The notes: generated from the sequence alone by a model not told the origin. DNA of 64,000 nucleotides from Dallia pectoralis (GCA_029465975.1 CM055754.1:3343953-3407952), one strand, 5' to 3'; shown: positions 23,150 to 35,214, counted from the stretch's first letter. Numbers and translations are program-made.

Positions 23150-23420
23150 TAAGTGATTTTGAATATGATCCTGGGCTAATTTCCCTGAGCTTGTCAGCTG
23201 TATTTTATGAAGCCTGCCCCCACCTAGTTGGAGTAGCAGTCTCTTTAGCTAACATAAAGAGACTGCTACCACAGGCTGTCCCTCAGCCTCTCCACACACT
23301 CTCTGCTGCATAATGGCTTGTCATTTTCAAAATCTTCATCCTCGCTTTCCTTCTCAGTAAATCGGAATTACAGGAAGTTGTTGGGAGATGCTTAAATTCC
23401 CTATTTTTTTTGTACCATCG
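23150..23420. promoter_or_regulatory. Possible conserved non-coding block with hairpin
   Basis: Unique, repeat-free sequence just right of the hAT element. It holds the perfect hairpin described separately, CTGCATAATGG and TTACAGGAAG. It has the texture of conserved regulatory DNA but no alignment was possible here. Confidence 0.3.
23233..23269. other. Perfect 15-bp inverted repeat with 7-nt loop
   Basis: GTAGCAGTCTCTTTA (23233-23247) and TAAAGAGACTGCTAC (23255-23269) are exact complements around GCTAACA. An RNA from either strand would fold into a strong hairpin. The stem is short for a microRNA precursor, and a dimer-binding DNA site is equally possible. Confidence 0.9.
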
Positions 23421-24499
23421 GCGAGGTTTTGTAATTGACTGCAGAGGAGCGGAATGGAGAGGAAGGGAACATCTTTGTGCTCGGAGAGTGGAAGTGTCAT
23501 CCGACGTCGTGTGCAGACACTGTCACTAAGCATTGACTCCAACCCTCCTGGGTTCTCAACCCACCACCGATAAGAAGGCCGTCTATCTCTTCCTTCAACG
23601 ACTAATTAAGAATACGGCTCAGGTAGATTCCACAGAACTGTTTCCTGGTTTTCTTCTGTTTCTTCTACGACACCTTAATAGGGACTTTTTTACCGGGTAC
23701 ATTGACTGAGAATACCTCCTTGTTTGCGACAAACCCCGTCAGCAATCAGGACAGTAGGCCTATTTTCACTCGGTTGGCTCTCAGATTTGATCTAGCGAGC
23801 TTTGTGGTCAGATGCCGTAACTGATTGGAGACCTGCTATTCTTTGAGTCAGCGGAACATCAACACATTTTGTCACCGCCCTGACGCTGTAAACATAAAGA
23901 CCCGAAATGAGGAGGGAAAGCTATCAGTGATCAGTAGCGGGTCGGCATGTAAATCTGAATCATTGGGTTAGCTAACGTTACATCGAGCTAAGCAGTTCAC
24001 TCAGGAAGCTCCTCACCAGAGCAGCTGCTCCCTGAAAACTCATTAATACTACAATAATAACGTACACATTAGTATTGCCACAGCAGTCGGCTATTTCAGA
24101 CGTCTTTGCTGGAAGCACTTAACACTTTGTGGAACATTAGGTAAGTAGGTGGCTGGTTGGTGAGAAGAAACATTGTGTCAGTGACTGGGCTCGGCCAACG
24201 TCTGACAGGCTGAATTCATGCTAGCTTTGGTGGACATTTGTGGAGTTCTGAAATAGTCCAGGTCACTGACCCATTTGTCAAATGCACCCAAAACCATAAG
24301 ATCAGTCCGAACAGTGAAATGCTTGTGACTTGGCACAGGATGTCTACGCATTAATCAAAAAGCAAAAAGCAAGAACAATATAAAATATCTACATACAATA
24401 GGAAACTAGTGGCTACGTATCAAGTATAGAGATTGGGAATATGGACAATATGAATAGAAATAATATATGTGTAGTAGAACATATTCATTACAAAACACT
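23421..24499. other. Unique sequence, no gene seen
   Basis: Mixed-composition DNA with no repeats, exon or RNA signature recognised. Confidence 0.5.
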
Positions 24500-24995
24500 T
24501 CCCTGTCTGCTGAGTACACTTCCCTGTATCCTGAGTAAACTTCCCTGTCTGCTGAGTACACTTCCCTGTCTCCTGAGTACACTTCCCCGTCTGCTGAGTA
24601 CACTTTCCTGTCTGCTGAGTACACTTCCCTGTCTCCTGAGTACACTTCCCTGTCTCCTGAGTACACTTCCCTGTCTGCTGAGTACACTTCCCTGTCTCCT
24701 GAGTACACTTCCCTGTCTGCTGAGTACACTTCCCTGTCTGATGAGTACACTTCCCTGTCTGCTGAGTACACTTCCCTGTCTCCTGAGTACACTTCCACGT
24801 CTGCTGAGTACACTTGCCTGTCTGCTGAGTACACTTCCCTGTCTCCTGAGTACACTTCCCTGTCTCCTGAGTACACTTCCCTGTCTGCTGAGTACACTTC
24901 CCTGTCTGCTGAGTACACTTCCCTGTCTGCTGAGTACACTTCCCCGTCTGCTGAGTACACTTCCTCGTCTGCTGAGTACACTTCCCGTCTCCTGA
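24500..24995. repeat. 21-bp minisatellite, CTGTCTGCTGAGTACACTTCC type
   Basis: About 24 copies of a 21-bp unit, core CTGAGTACACTTCCCTGTCT, with the main variants TGTCTGCTG and TGTCTCCTG. The unit is a multiple of three, so up to three reverse frames stay open for over 200 codons (7-residue repeats such as EVYSADR or GKCTQQT). These would need transcript support to be taken seriously. Confidence 0.96.
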
Positions 24996-24999
24996 ATAG

Positions 25000-25889
25000 G
25001 GAAACAGGGAACATTGTGACATGTGCCCCCAGTTCCTGCTCTCCCAATCACTCCACACCTCCACACCTCTCCAGTCACATCCGTCAAACTCACACCCATG
25101 CCCAGGCAGCGGGAGCACGCTCAATGTCTCCTCATAAAATATGCAAATGTCCTCAAAATGAAATACAACCCCCCGCCCCCACCCGCGCCCCCACTCACCC
25201 GCCCCTTCTCGTACTAGTCTCCGGGAGCCTGAAAGCCTTCCATCATCGAGCGAGCATTCTCCCTACTAATCATCGAGCTTGGTAATAACTCCAGCCCAAC
25301 ATCTGCTTTCCTCCATAACACTTCACTAATTTTTCCCTCATTTCACCGCGCACCATTCCCCCCCAACACAATCTACATGTATTAGGTCCTAATGACTTAG
25401 CGGTTAAAAGCAAATAGATGCCAAGGGACAACACCCCCCCCCCCGCACACACTCACCCCTCCACCATTGTCTCATCACCAAAACGAAAGCCCCCCCCGCC
25501 CCCACCCACCCCCCGCCCTAGACATGCTCTGCCACCCATCTATGGCTACTCAAGATAAATTGGGCAAGTTGAGATGAGACGAGAGTCCAATCAATCACTT
25601 TAAACGCTCGGGCGTCTGTTATCAGAAAGTGTGGTTGACACCCCGCTAAACCCCCCCCCCCTCGCACACCCGCTCCTCGCGGGAGACGGACGGGAGGAAA
25701 ATAGAGAGCACAGGAAGTTTGTTGATGCTTATTGCTCGAAGGATACACTGCCATTGTGTTCGGTGGGTGTTGGGGGCGGTTACTGACTGAGTTTTCAGCC
25801 GACGCCTCATTAGAAACGGTCCTGTGGACTTCTCCCTCGGGTCACCAATTCTGTGGTAGCAGCATGCTCACAGATACGTCCGCCAGCGT
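25000..25889. other. Unique sequence with C-rich tracts
   Basis: Runs of 11 C at 25434-25444 and 25651-25661, and a multi-run C tract at 25490-25518 that can form an i-motif or, on the opposite strand, a G-quadruplex. A TATGCAAAT octamer-like word lies near 25139. No gene seen. Confidence 0.5.
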
Positions 25890-26230
25890 GGTTCTCCATC
25901 GGCCAATGGGTTGAACAATCGGAAAGACCAAAAACGGAGTCCCGTGTGTTGCCACGGGAACCTCCAACGGTTTGAGTCCGATGTGGGACGACGGCGCGAC
26001 ATTCTGATTGGACGCGTGCACGTTTTGCCCGTCTCAGGCGAGCGTTGAGTGGGCAAACGTTGCTCGCATTTCTCGGTCACGTGTGACAAACGTCTGGCAC
26101 GCGACTGCCCTGTTTCGTCGAGGACTTTGCCTCGCAGCACGCCTCGACAGTTCGGCCTGACACTGCGCCATAAAGACGTGTTCAGGACAACGAGAGAAAG
26201 ACATTCGCCCGCAAACACGATTAATTTTTT
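25890..26230. promoter_or_regulatory. CpG-rich promoter-like block with CCAAT and E-box
   Basis: Dense CpGs (GACGACGGCGCGAC, CGTCGAGG), CCAAT at 25902-25906, inverted CCAAT (ATTGG) at 26007-26011 and CACGTG at 26078-26083. This combination resembles a housekeeping-type promoter. However, no exon, TATA or splice donor confirms transcription. Confidence 0.35.
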
Positions 26231-26919
26231 TACGATCTCATTCCGAGACGCGTAAGTGTACCAATACTGTGTCTTAATGGTTCTCCTTGCTGTGCTAAAT
26301 ACAGTTAGAAATGAATAATGTTGCTAAACAGCCATTAAAATACCAGTGAAATAATCACTCTGCTGGATAGAGGCACTGATAGTATTGAGGGAAATTATCG
26401 TAATGTCATTTTCATTTTCTCTAAATCACTCCGATGAGAAGAAGCTAAACGGAAGACGGACTGGGAAGCGAGAGAGAGAGAGATCGTTTTTTCCAGTTCA
26501 TTCAGTCTCTTGTAGAAAAGAAAACTATGAAAATACGGTCGCCCGCTGCAAGCACAGTTGTTTGCGTGTGAACCCGTGCCTGGCTCGCTCAGCCCCTGTC
26601 AATCTCTCTTCAAGCCGGCGCATCGTGCCCATGTTGTTGTTGATTGCAGCGTTTTATTTCATAAGGCAGCGTAAACATGGAGAAAAACATACGAATAAAC
26701 ACGCACACACGTGCGCACACACAAGCCCTGTTGGAGGGATCAACATATAAATTATTCAGCGGGCTATGACAGCAGATGTTGGGATGTAGCGGCCGATCCT
26801 GCGCTGGTCTCTGAGCTTCGACTTTTGATCACAAATTCAAAAACAGGCCCTCTGTGGCAGCCAGACGGCTGGAGGAGGGTGTCAGATCTTGCATTACAGT
26901 CAGCAGCCTGTTGCTGCCT
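26231..26919. other. Unique sequence, no gene seen
   Basis: Contains a short GAGAGAGA run near 26471 and a 121-codon open frame (26385-26750) without recognisable domain. Confidence 0.45.
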
Positions 26920-27022
26920 TCGAAGTGCACTACATTTGACCAGGACCTACAAAGTCGATCCCCTATAGGGCTTTGGTCAGAAGTGGTTGACTTTAAAGTG
27001 AATAGGGTGCGGTTTGTGACCC
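26920..27022. mobile_element. Salmonid-type fold-back repeat, copy C
   Basis: AGTGCACTACATTTGACCAG, then CTATAGGGCTTTGGTCAGAA and AATAGGGTGCGGTTTG. This is a diverged copy with both halves. Confidence 0.75.
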
Positions 27023-27140
27023 ACTTCACTCCCTGTGTTATCCACTCACTGCTCTGTCCACTTGTTTAGTGATAGTTTACAAAGCCTGTCCCTGGGTAAG
27101 AACCACTCTGAACAAGCCTCTGTCTACTAAAACACTGTTT

Positions 27141-27220
27141 ACAGAGCACTACGTCTGGCCCCATATGCCTCTGGTCCAATGTAGAGCACTAAATATGGTG
27201 GCAGTGTGCCGTTTGGGACG
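27141..27220. mobile_element. Salmonid-type fold-back repeat, copy D
   Basis: CAGAGCACTACGTCTGGCCC, then CCTCTGGTCCAATGTAGAGC and GTGTGCCGTTTGGGACG. It is only about 120 bp from copy C. Confidence 0.7.
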
Positions 27221-28609
27221 TTTTGTACTGGCGGAGTGAAGCCTTGTAGTGGTTGAACAAAGGTTAGACAATATTAATAGTATTTCTGTGAAACCCTGGT
27301 CCCGTTACGGCGTAATAAATTACGTGGACGTAATAAGTTGCGATAGAATTTTGACAGAAATGCATTCTGTTCCCTTTTAAGTAACCAATTATTGCTCAAA
27401 GGATAAAAAACATATTCTATTTATTTCTTCTTTTAACATGCAGGGCAAGAATAAATAACACTGGCAAGTGGCAAACATGAGTTCAGCTCACGGATCAGCG
27501 ACATTGATGTCAACAATATGAAAATCTATTGCAAAGTGGTAACGCTGAATAGCATCATGTACCGAGAAATACAAAGATGGCATGTTGACAGCAACTCTAA
27601 CTAAACTGATAGCTAGAACAACCATTCTGCTTTAGACTACTTGAATACCAATACCCTGTACAACGTTGTTGTTGCCTTGCTAGTAAGCTACCAGCGCTAT
27701 CCATGTGGCGACAGATTAGCCTAGCCAACTAGTTGCTAGTTACTAGTTACGCATTTGAAAACAACGTATAATTAAGAGTAGTTCGTTTTTTGGACATTAA
27801 CTTCAAGTCATTCCTAATGCTAAGCTACTTAAATTGACCATTAATTTACATATTACAGCTAAAAAGTGGTCAAATAAGAAACACGGGAGAACATTTCTTG
27901 AGTTGTGACAGAAGTACAACGAAAGCATATAACTACAATTACATTTTTTTGACATTCATTCAGAGTACTGTAGGTAACGAATCTACTAAAATCCTCCGAG
28001 TTCTGTTGACATCGATCAGTTCTAGAGGTAGTAAACATGGAAATGTCATCCACTGTATTTTATTTAAACGTCATCCCTGTAACGTCCATGGGACGTGGTA
28101 CTTGCTGACTGTTCAAACAGAAACGTAAGGTGTCAGTTCGTTATTATGGCCGGGTTTTGCAAACACGGTTTCAGCCAACAAGCTCTGGACTTGAAACATC
28201 TATCGGAGCTTGATTTGTTACCCAAGAACCAGACTTAATCTGTGTTGTAGGAACTGGCAAATATTGTCTATGAAATATTGTCTAAGAAATATAGTTTTTT
28301 GGAAGAACCGTGAAATAAGTTGTAGTTAAACTGAGCAACAACTAACGTCCTTCTCACCAGTCGGTATTATTCCATGAAAATAAAACGATCAAAATGCCAT
28401 TTTCTAAACCTATTATTTCAGTCACTACTATGTTTTGCGCGAGGAGGGGAAAAACAAAGGGATTTAACTGTACTTATCTCACATTTGAGATACCCCCTAC
28501 CCGGCAGTCACACGCCCAGACACCTTTTTCATACACGACTGAACCATTCATATTCCATCTGTTCCACCGCTCACTCTTTGGGGAGGCTGTCAATCTGAGG
28601 AGATCATGT
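27221..28609. other. AT-rich unique sequence, no gene seen
   Basis: Rich in short words such as CTAGTTGCTAGTTACTAG (27730-27750), common in teleost intergenic DNA. A small tandem AAATATTGTCTA occurs at 28258-28284. No exon recognised. Confidence 0.5.
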
Positions 28610-28970
28610 GACAACGGCGGGAGCGAGGGAGACGGCGAGGGAGGAGACGAGGTAGAAGAGGGAGAGGGAGGAGGAAGAGCGGGCGGGAGGGATGTGTCGG
28701 CTTTACGCAACGCTCACCGCAGCTGAACTCCGGGGACATTTCTAAGGGCTCATCGCACATCAGTGTCCTGAGGAGCAGTGGGGACGGAGGAGGTGCGAGG
28801 GAGAAGACGACGCGAGGGAGAAGAGGGAAGGAGGAGAAGAGGGAGGGAGTGAAGGAGGAGAAGGGCCATAGGGAGAGAAGAAAGAGAGGAGGAAAAATAA
28901 AAGGAAGAGATGTGTGAGGTACTAAGAGACGACCGAGAGAGAGAGATAGAGGAAGATGTTGGAGGATGAC
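28610..28970. repeat. Purine-rich low-complexity region
   Basis: Two GA/GGA-rich blocks (28610-28695 and 28775-28970) split by unique sequence. Overlapping frames on both strands are composition artefacts. Confidence 0.8.
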
Positions 28971-29157
28971 GATGGAGAGGAGGTGTGTGTCGGGGAGACG
29001 AGGGGGGGGTTGAATTGTGTTGTGTTGCATAGCGGCGTGGCCGGAAGGCAGCAGGGAGGAGACACATCTGCCACAGTATTAACTTTCTGCTCACTGGGAC
29101 CTGGGTGTCAGAGGCAGCCGCTGGGCTCCGCTGGTCGAGAGACTGCTGGGTCGCTAG

Positions 29158-29417
29158 GCTGTTGCTGTTGGTCTCTGCTCTCTGTTCAGCCATTTTGGAT
29201 CAGATGGGGACAGCCACTGGGCCACTGGGTTTCTGGGCTGTTGGGCGCTGCTCTCTGTTCGGCCATTTTGGATCAGATGGGAACAGCCGCCGGGCCACTG
29301 GGTTTCTGGGCTGTTGGGCTCTGCTCTCTGTTCGGCCATTTTGGATCAGATGGGAACAGCCGCTGGGCCACTGGGTTTCTGGGATGTTGGACTCTGGTCT
29401 CTGCTCAGCCATTTTGG
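29158..29417. repeat. 73-bp minisatellite, about 3.5 copies
   Basis: The phrase GCCATTTTGG recurs at exact 73-bp steps (A of CCATTTT at 29192, 29265, 29338 and 29411), with ACTGGGTTTCTGGG between. Each unit holds AAAATGGC on the reverse strand, a YY1-like core. 73 is not a multiple of three, so the open frames here are not a repeat protein. Confidence 0.93.
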
Positions 29418-29523
29418 TCCAGGCAAAACGAGTGCTGCCAACCATGGGGATAGAGTTGCAAGCTCCACACACTACACTGTAATACATAATGCCTAACAGG
29501 ACAGGCCTGTTTTATTTCTTATA

Positions 29524-29735
29524 TCTGAGATCTAGTCTCCTGTAAATAAATAGGGTTCCATCTGAGATCTAGTCACCTGTAAATAAATAGGGTTCCATCT
29601 GAGACCTAGTCTCCTGTAAATAAACAGGGTTCCATCGGAGATCTAGTCACCTGTAATTAAATAGGGTTCCATCGGAGATCTAATCACCTGTAAATGAACA
29701 CGGGGTTCCATCTGAGACAGAGTCTCCTGTGAGTG
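29524..29735. repeat. 37-bp minisatellite, about 5.7 copies
   Basis: The unit begins CTGAGATCTAGTCTCCTGTA and ends AATAAATAGGGTTCCAT. CTCC/CACC alternates in successive copies and the last copies are degraded. Confidence 0.93.
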
Positions 29736-30062
29736 ACATCTCTGAACAGCAGGCCTCTAATGCCTCTAATGTCATTATGGTCACTGTGGTCTGGAAGACG
29801 CACCTCAGTGACACAAATCAATCTGTCCTGTGGACCAATGAGGCCTGTATGTACTCTGGCCATATGGCAGGACCGTGGCTCCCAGGGACAAGAGGCCTGG
29901 CTGAGCCTGAATACTGACCCAAAGGCCCACGAGCCCTGGAGGCTTGAGACACCGCTGGCTGACAATATGCTGCCTCTTGACACTCCGAGGAATACACTGA
30001 ATACTCAACGCCCCAGAGGACATCCTGGCCAGTAGGTCGTCGTCTCCAGCTGTTAGGGATGA

Positions 30063-30082
30063 TGTTGTTGTTGTTGTTGTTG
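30063..30082. repeat. (TTG)n trinucleotide
   Basis: Seven GTT units. Confidence 0.9.
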
Positions 30083-30169
30083 ATCAGATTGGCATCTCTC
30101 TCTGTTTCTCTCACTGACTCCATCCGTCTTTTAATAATTTTTCCACTCGCCTCCTTTTTGTCATCATCT

Positions 30170-30530
30170 TTCTCTATCTCTCACCTCCGTCTCTCCTTCT
30201 ATCTCCCTCTCTCTCCCTCCATCTCCCTCTCTCTCCCTCCATCTCTCCCCTCCATCTCTCCCTCTCTCCCCCCTCTATCTCTACCTCCATCTCTCCCTCT
30301 CTCTCCCCTCCATCTCTCCCTCCATCTCTCGCTCCATCTCTACCTCCATCTCTCCCTCCATCTCTCCCTCTCACTCCCCTCCATCTCTTTCTCCATCTCT
30401 CCCTCCATCTCTCCCTCCATCTCTCCCTCTCTCTCCCCTCCATCTCTCCCTCCATCTCTCGCTCCATCTCTACCTCCATCTCTCCCTCCATCTCTACCTC
30501 CATCTCTCCCTCCATCTCTCTCCACTCTGT
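30170..30530. repeat. 12-bp pyrimidine minisatellite CTCCATCTCTCC
   Basis: About 30 copies of a CTCCATCTCTCC unit with CTC insertions. A longer phrase containing GCTCCATCTCTACC recurs at 30331 and 30461, giving a 130-bp higher-order duplication. The forward Ser/Pro/Leu and reverse Glu/Arg/Gly frames are artefacts. Confidence 0.95.
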
Positions 30531-30535
30531 CCTGC

Positions 30536-32258
30536 AGGCCATGAATGCAGTGTTATGAATAAATTAAAAACGCAGAGGTAATTATACGAGGAGCTGACAC
30601 AGATTCTGGAAGGCCGATGAGGAACAGGAGGTCCACGTGGACGTCGCCCTGAAGCCCTCCTCTTACCACCTTCCTACCACCTCCTCCCCACACCCACCAT
30701 GCAGATGGGGCTCGATTGGCCCGCTGGGCACGGGGAGGGTACAGAGAGATGAGGGCGAGACACAGTGGGGTGGGCCGCAGATTGGGCATGACCTCACCTG
30801 TGGCCCCGGAGCTGGGACGTCAACCCATCAACCAGCCCCCTCCCCCAGGCTGCCGGGTCACGCAGCAAGGCTCAAATGCCCCCGCGGATGGAGAGGGGCA
30901 GAGGAAAACAACCGAGGTGAGGCGGGAGGGAGCGAAGGCACGGCGAGGGGGGTACTTCCAGGGATTACTGGCTCACGCTGGCACGCCGGGGCGCTGCCTT
31001 GATGGGCCACCATCAGACAGTTCACCTTTCATCAGACCTGATATTTCCATGCGAAAACCGAGGCTGTATCGAGGCTGTGTGATGTCACTGGCCGACTCGA
31101 TACGACGATACGAACGAGACGCCAGTAATAGTCAAGGCGTTGTTGTGAGACGCTGTGGAGAAAGCGGACACTAAATGACGCCAACATTTAACCCAACGGT
31201 CAATTGGGTTGAGATTGTATGGGATGTTCAAGATGGCGCTGAGTGGGTCAACATCTACATTTTAGATTATTTAACCAATCTTTTCTGAAATATAATGATC
31301 ATATTATACAAGATTTGTAATTTATTGTTAGAATGTTTGGTAAAATCGTGGTATTTTCCTGTCTTAGCTGTCATCTACCACCAATCATATTTTTCCATCA
31401 ATATGCAAACACCTTTTCCACTTCCTTTCTCACTATGTTCTCCATTGTCAGTCAGGGTCGTACCAGTAACGGGCACACAGAACAAAGACTCCCGGACCCC
31501 AACTTCCGGGAGGCCGACATCGAGTAATTTGTTTTTTATTCGCGTTTAAACGTTTTATTCTCTCAAAATGTGGTAGGCGCTAAAACAGAAGGGTTTCATT
31601 ACACCCACAACAAGATCTAATATACGTGTACATGACCAATCGAATGATGACACCCGGCTAGTATCTGTCTTTTCGTTTAGTCGTCATTAAAATAGACAGC
31701 TGTAAGATGGATAACTAACAGACCTCTAACCCTTACGTTCCCTTTCTCCTAACCCAGACCTCCCCACCTCCCTGCCCACGCCGTCCTCGCTGGCGTCCCC
31801 ACTCTCTTCCCAATGAAGTGGCGCCGCTTGCCGCCTGCTCCCGGGTCACAAGGGGGAATTGTCCGAGGCGTGAGGCGGCAGGTAGAGCCTTTTGTCAAAT
31901 GGAACACTGGGAATTGTCCCGCTACTGCGTAGGGTGTCTTTCTGGCAGAGAGTTGCCTACAACACACCCAAACACACATACACACACGCGCACACATGCC
32001 CTAACACACAGACACACACACACACCCATCTGGCTGTGACTAGTGTCTCTTTGTCCTCCCTTTTCCCAAGATGCCATTTGTCGTCAGCGACCTAGAAGTT
32101 CGTTGTGTAAACATAAATTTGTCCTAATTAACGCGAGATGGAAAGTGGCGCCCTGGGAATGATGTTTCTTAGAGCAGGGGAGCGTGGGGGTTGCTTGGCT
32201 GGTCGGTAGGCATGACCCAGGTGTACCTTAGTAAGGCTTAAACGCCCAATACAGGCTG
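30536..32258. other. Unique sequence, no gene seen
   Basis: 30640-31000 is GC-rich with a 152-codon frame (30716-31174) lacking any domain. 31200-31700 is AT-rich. A CA-rich patch lies at 31965-32025. No mobile element recognised. Confidence 0.45.
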
Positions 32259-32571
32259 CATGGTGTTAGTGTTGACTACCTAGCATGTACGGTGTTAGCT
32301 TTGACTAACTAGCATATATGGTGTTAGTATTTACTATCTAGCATGTATGGTGTTAGCTTTGACTATCTAGCATGTATGGTGTTAGCTTTGACTAACTAGC
32401 ATGTATGGTGTTAGCTTTGACTACCTAGCATGTATGGTGTTAGCCTTGACTAACTAGCATATGGTGTTAGTATTGACTACCTAGCATATATGGTGTTAGT
32501 ATTGACTACCTAGCATGTATGGTGTTAGCTTTGACCAACTAGCATATCTGGTGTTAGCTTTGACTAACTAG
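32259..32571. repeat. 29-bp minisatellite, about 11 copies
   Basis: The unit contains GGTGTTAGCTTTGACTAACT followed by AGCATGTAT. GGTGTTAG recurs at 29-bp steps (for example 32291 and 32320), with one shortened copy near 32460. Confidence 0.95.
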
Positions 32572-32997
32572 AGACATACAGATAAATGAGTAGAGAGATA
32601 TTAATTTCTGGAATTTGGAATAAGTAATTGTTAATTTCATGGAAGTGCCTGCTGAGGAGAAATGTGCAATATCTGGGTAAAGATATAAAGACATTTGACC
32701 TGGCAGCTGAATATGTCCTGGCCTCTCATTACAAAAGAGAAATGGTATGTCTTTTTTTTTAATTCTGTGTATATTTGTCCATGCTTTTTGGATTTGGTAT
32801 TTATTCATCTTGTGCTATTATTTTTCCATTTATTAATGTATTTATTTACTGTATCACGATTGCTACTTAAACATATTTGCTTTGGCAATAGTGGCAACTA
32901 TCCATGTGTACCAATAAAAAAACGAAAAGAGAAAGTGAATGAGGAGAAGACAGCAACTGTGCCAAGATTTCAAGTAGACAGGAATCCATCAGTACAT

Positions 32998-33067
32998 GAC
33001 CAAGACCAGGACCAAGGCCAGGACCAGGGCCAAGACCAGGGCCAAGACCAGTACCAAGACCAGAAGG
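32998..33067. repeat. Short GACCAGGGCCAA array
   Basis: About 12 six-base units (CCAAGA, CCAGGG, CCAAGG) in a 12-bp register. It produces a DQDQGQDQGQ stretch within a longer open frame (32695-33267) that is otherwise unrecognisable. Confidence 0.9.
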
Positions 33068-35091
33068 ACAGGGATGAAGTACAGAAACACATAGTTTACA
33101 AGAGAGAAGACCCCACCCACACACAGCCACTGGGTCTGTACTGGGACAGTCAAGGGATATGTGCATGTGTGTGTGCGGGGGGGGTCATGTCCGGATACAC
33201 CCAAGGGGGCAGCTCGGGATGGGGGTTGTTGGGATGCCGTAGGGGGCGCCGGAGACTAGCTCATTAGAACGCTTTTGCCTCTGCTAACTCACCTGCCCCA
33301 CGGGAACCAGCTAATCATCACAAAGGCAGAGGGAGCTTGTTAGAGCGTGATACGCCACACTTATTTACCTATTTACCCATCCTTCAGCCCGTCCGTCCGT
33401 CTCTCCATCGCTCGTTTTATCACCAAGGGGATGGATGCCTCTATGAGCAGACGATGAAATCCAACTTGTGTTTACCTTTTCACTCATCCCTCAATCCGTA
33501 TTAAGCTCTCTCCGTCCTTCCTCTTGTCTCCTCATCCCTCACTTCAGACTTACACTCATCCCTTTATCTTTCCATAGCTCTCTGCAGCCATCCCTTACGT
33601 CATCTCTCTCTCTCTCTCTCCTTATCCCTCTAGTCATTCCAACGACTCATCCCTCTATCCCTCTAAAGCTCCTTCCATCCCGGGCGCCACCCGTGTCCTC
33701 ATCCGTTCACTCGTCCATCAACCGCCGCTGGCCCTTTTGCGGCCGCCCCTGTTCACCCACACGACTGAGACACTGAGAGGCGAGCTGCTTCTTTGTTTGA
33801 CGGTCGACTCCTGAAATCTGGGGAATTAGTTCGCCGCAATCGTCGCCGCAGATATGTGTGAAGAGTGGGTGTGAGGAAACATGTTGTTTTGTGTCAGGGA
33901 GAACAGTGTCAAAATCAACAGTTCTGCAAGTCCTCTCAATGAATTCCCCCAACAGCACATTCATATTTGAGTTTGACCAGTTTGAAAACAGGTACGTTTT
34001 CTAAATTCAATTGCAAACACGTTGTTCTTTCTATATATTGCATATTTGCAACAAAAATTTTGACTTGGTATTGTGAGATGTAGTTTCGTTTATTACAACA
34101 CTAACCATTGACCGTGGAATATTAGTTTTATTTGCTCTAAAGATTAAAGGGGATTTCATAATTATGGATAGTTTGGTAAACCAAGAGCAACTGTAATGCA
34201 TGGTTCAACATTTTTAAACATTCTTAAATATTAAACAGCCACTACACACATCCGCTAACTAAATACATTGCTAGCTTGAATTTTTTCACTAGCAATCGAG
34301 GTGTGTTAGCAACTCTAACTTGTAAGCAACATTAACGTCATGATCAAGTAATATTCAACTTAAAATGAAGTTGATTTCTGTAGATTGTCATAGTTTCTTC
34401 ATTGTTACGTCCTCTTACACTGTTATTTCCAGAGATTTCTCTTCAGTCAACCAGTGGACAATTAATATTAGCTGATGTCAAACTTCACATCCGGTTGAAC
34501 AAAGGAGATATTCAGCTTTAAGGAAAAACAATAATAAATGGTTAAACAGCATTAACTCCACCTACGTTTTACGGCTTACTCTAACCCATAATGTTTCTCA
34601 ATCTCGGATTGCCTACTGCATTTGTCAAGTGTAATTATTCCACATGAAGCTCAAATACCTGCAAAGCACATTACACACACACACACATAAACGCTTTTTC
34701 TAGCACGGCAAACTACACCAAAGCAGTCCTTTTACGATGCATTTATCACAGAAGACACAAGAATGCCCAAGAAAAAAAGAGAAGCCGAACTGACAACACA
34801 TCACGTCAACCGGGACACAGTGTAGAGAGAGGCCTGTGTGTTCTCCCTGTCACACACAACCATTAGGTTTCACCGGCCTCCAATTCTCCCTAATTACCAA
34901 ATATTCTATACATCTGTCCTGTTTAATAAGCCTAATTGAAATAACACAGGCAGTAATGCAGAGGGCAAAGTGAGCAGACACACACCACACACACACACAC
35001 ACAATCACATACATACCCCCCAAGACATTCTTAAAGTGGTATATGCTTTAGTCAGGGAGGGGGGAAAGCAGGCAGGCTGGCATCCTGTGAT
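33068..35091. other. Unique sequence, no gene seen
   Basis: CT-rich 33370-33680, AT-rich 34000-34680, short CA runs near 34673 and 34981. A GAAAACAGGTACGTTT splice-donor-like word near 33987 has no partner exon. 34860-34960 is TAAT-bearing unique DNA. Confidence 0.45.
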
Positions 35092-35181
35092 CCAACTGGC
35101 ACCCTTTTCCCTACATTGTGCACTAAGGGGGAGGGGTCCTGGTATACAGTAGTGTGCTGAATAGGATGCCATTTGGGACAG
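35092..35181. mobile_element. Salmonid-type fold-back repeat, copy E
   Basis: TCCAACTGGCACCCTTTTCC, CTACATTGTGCACTAAGG, then GTAGTGTGCTGAATAGGATG and CCATTTGGGACA. This is one of the best preserved copies in the window. Confidence 0.85.
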
Positions 35182-35214
35182 AGGCACGCGGAGAGGGCCT
35201 GATCACAGCTGGAG

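Noticed and set aside
23233..23269. MicroRNA precursor at the hairpin
   Set aside because: The 15-bp stem is too short for a Drosha/Dicer substrate and flanking sequence does not extend the pairing. Kept only as a structural finding.
24406..25124. Reverse frames with EVYSADR or GKCTQQT repeats
   Set aside because: A 21-bp unit keeps several frames open together. The short non-repeat ends show no domain or signal peptide I can support.
32695..33267. 190-codon frame with DQDQGQDQGQ and a basic KKRKEKVNEEK segment
   Set aside because: The hydrophobic start and basic stretch look protein-like, but the middle is a 6/12-bp repeat, the end is GT/G-rich low complexity, and no domain or exon border is visible.
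33985..33997. Splice-donor-like ACAGGTACGTTT
   Set aside because: No upstream coding frame or acceptor that would make an exon.
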